Shown piece by piece: positions 62,569-64,000 of a stretch of DNA of 64,000 nt. Under the pieces are notes generated by a model. The model was not told the origin of the DNA and made no database searches. It was given only the letters and a program-made list of their open reading frames with translations. The DNA is taken from positions 62,001 to 126,000 of the forward strand of contig ML978183.1 of assembly GCA_010015745.1 (NCBI GenBank), written 5' to 3'. Both the position numbers and the translations under genes were made by a program. Source of the stretch: Setomelanomma holmii (lineage: Eukaryota > Ascomycota > Dothideomycetes > Pleosporales > Phaeosphaeriaceae). Numbering within the stretch: the first letter of the stretch is position 1; the number at the start of each line of letters is the position of its first letter.

Positions 62569-64000
62569 ATGGCGTCGACACCGACGGATCGCGTCACTCT
62601 GGACCGGGAAGAGACGGATGTCAATGGAAAAGAGAAGGCGAGCGACGAGCAGGGGTCAGGAAACGGTTATCGGCAAGATGCGAGCCTCACAGAAGACAAG
62701 GAAGATGAAGAGAAGAAAGAGAAGAAGCCCAACATGATCAAAAAGATATGGACGAAGCTGGGCCTGGACATAGGAACAGTGATGATGATGTGCAAAGCTG
62801 CACTGCCTCCGACAATAGCATTGTCGATGTATCAATCGACAGCAGTTGCAACGCACTATTCGACACTCGGCTACCTGGTCGCCATCATCTCCATCTTGGG
62901 ATTCTGCATCATGCCAAGAGCGAAGTTCATTCAAACAATGACAATGAATGTGCTTGGGACATGTATTGGATCTGCCTTCGCGATGTTGATGGTCTGGTCT
63001 GGAGTCAAAGCGCGGCAGCACACGACAGTGATTGGTGCACCACCGCAACGCTACAATTCCTCGCAGTCGGCTGTGCTGGGAGTATGGCTCTTCTTCCAGA
63101 TCTACATCGTCAACGCGTTGAAGGCAAAGTTCCCGCAGCTGGCGTTCCCAGTCATCATCTATTCCATCCAGGTCAACGTTGCCGCCACGAATGGCTTTCT
63201 GTTCACCACTACTGCCCAGTGTGAATCGTTCATCGCGCGTTTGATTGAGGCCTTTTTAACCGGCTTTGCCCTTGCGACAGGAGTCAGCTTGTTTATCCTC
63301 CCGGTCACGAGCAGAACGGTTGTCATGAAAGAGATTACTGGATATATCGGACTGTTGCGAGGTGCACTGGGCGCACATAAGGCTTATATTCACAGCTTGG
63401 AAGATTCCGACATGTTCGGCAAGACATACGTGCCCGAGCCTAAGGACAAGAAGGAGAAGGCGAAAGACGTGAAGCCGAAGCTTAAGCCGGAGATAGAAGC
63501 TATCAAAAAAATGATTGGCGCTATTCAGGAACTGCATGGCAAGCTCACGGCTGACCTGCCTTTTGCCAAGCGCGAGGTCGCTTACGGGAAGCTCACACCT
63601 GATGATCTCGAGGCTATCTTCAAGCAGCTGAGATTGATAGTGATGCCGGTCTTTGGGCTGGCGTCAATGATGGATCTCTTCGAGCGTGGCGCGGAATCGA
63701 ACCATTGGGGAGAGGATGATGAAGAGCCTGAACACGAAGAACAGCGGAGGAAAGCTGTTAACGAGTGGAATGACATGTTTGAGTTCCTCCACGACCCGTT
63801 CAACGAGATCTTCACAGCACTGGACGCCGGCCTCGAACACGTGCTGCTGAAGTTAGGGCTGCAAAAGCCGCCCAAAAAGAAGAAAGGCAAGGTTCAGGAC
63901 GATGAAGAGGCCAAGGGCGAAACACCGAAGCCTGGAGACTCTGAGTTTGCTGCATACCTGCAAAAACAAGCAGCCACCTTCTTCAGCAAGAAAGAGCCAA
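62569..64000 (+). CDS. ArAE-type (aromatic acid exporter/DUF2421) membrane transporter, partial at window end
   Basis: The frame is open without a stop from the ATG at 62569 to the end of the window (477 codons), so the 3' end lies outside. The N-terminal 60 residues are charged (EDKEDEEKKEKKPNMIKK). Then comes a block of membrane helices: LGYLVAIISILGFCIMP, TMNVLGTCIGSAFAMLMVW, VLGVWLFFQIYIVNAL, LAFPVIIYSIQVNVAA and FLTGFALATGVSLFILPV. This is the N-terminal six-helix half of the fungal ArAE/DUF2421 family (distantly FUSC/ALMT-like). A cytosolic loop follows with a Lys/Glu-rich insert and the family motif GLASMMDLFERGAE. Members are putative plasma-membrane or ER exporters of aromatic acids or other organic anions. 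The substrate is unknown. The second membrane half should follow downstream. Confidence 0.85.
   Translation, partial: MASTPTDRVTLDREETDVNGKEKASDEQGSGNGYRQDASLTEDKEDEEKKEKKPNMIKKIWTKLGLDIGTVMMMCKAALPPTIALSMYQSTAVATHYSTLGYLVAIISILGFCIMPRAKFIQTMTMNVLGTCIGSAFAMLMVWSGVKARQHTTVIGAPPQRYNSSQSAVLGVWLFFQIYIVNALKAKFPQLAFPVIIYSIQVNVAATNGFLFTTTAQCESFIARLIEAFLTGFALATGVSLFILPVTSRTVVMKEITGYIGLLRGALGAHKAYIHSLEDSDMFGKTYVPEPKDKKEKAKDVKPKLKPEIEAIKKMIGAIQELHGKLTADLPFAKREVAYGKLTPDDLEAIFKQLRLIVMPVFGLASMMDLFERGAESNHWGEDDEEPEHEEQRRKAVNEWNDMFEFLHDPFNEIFTALDAGLEHVLLKLGLQKPPKKKKGKVQDDEEAKGETPKPGDSEFAAYLQKQAATFFSKKEP

Overview
This 64-kb window is nuclear DNA of a filamentous ascomycete. The evidence is dense intron-bearing genes with 45-70 nt GT-AG introns, Pezizomycotina-type proteins (a fungal-specific transcription factor, DUF4112, an ArAE-type transporter, an apple-like secreted protein, the LPAELRN family) and a Fot1/pogo transposon relic whose damage looks like repeat-induced point mutation (RIP). 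A dothideomycete is my best guess, but this is inference. I see no bacterial, viral or CRISPR element and no tRNA or rRNA gene.

Layout. 1-2 kb: decayed Fot1-like transposon and AT-rich sequence. 2-8.4 kb: catalase, a 12-bp minisatellite, a secreted apple-like protein, an unknown protein and a GPI-anchored Cu-only superoxide dismutase. 9.9-16.8 kb: a membrane protein with an F-box-like and cysteine-rich tail (-), the septation protein Cdc14 (+) and a PAP2 membrane phosphatase (+). 17.5-23 kb: a secreted protein built of three related modules (-) and the decapping enzyme Dcp2 (-). 23.8-28.6 kb: DUF4112 protein, small membrane protein, LRR-like protein with a possible 34-nt intron, and the snoRNP protein Nhp2. 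29.4-32 kb: C2H2/fungal-trans regulator. 35.3-44.6 kb: Ras exchange factor Cdc25, GH16 wall enzyme and a Val/Ala/Pro/Thr-rich wall protein. 46-48.7 kb: an LPAELRN-family gene followed by one clear and one fragmentary decayed relative. 50.3-62 kb: glycine-zipper protein, single-pass membrane protein, the clamp unloader Elg1 and, divergently, the SSU-processome protein Utp8. 62.6 kb to the end: an ArAE-type transporter that runs off the window.

Functional picture. The conserved genes serve mRNA decay (DCP2), ribosome and snoRNP biogenesis (UTP8, NHP2), Ras signalling (CDC25), septation (CDC14) and replication-clamp unloading (ELG1). Between them lie cell-surface genes (catalase aside: SOD, GH16, apple-like, three-module and Val/Thr-rich proteins). 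They do not form an obvious metabolic cluster. The most unusual items are the three-module secreted protein with intron positions conserved between its modules, the membrane/F-box-like/Cys-cluster protein, Dcp2 with seven helical leucine motifs, and the 34-nt GT-AG segment that restores a reading frame.

Exon boundaries were derived by hand from splice signals and reading-frame continuity, without transcript data. Residue positions given as 'about' are estimates.
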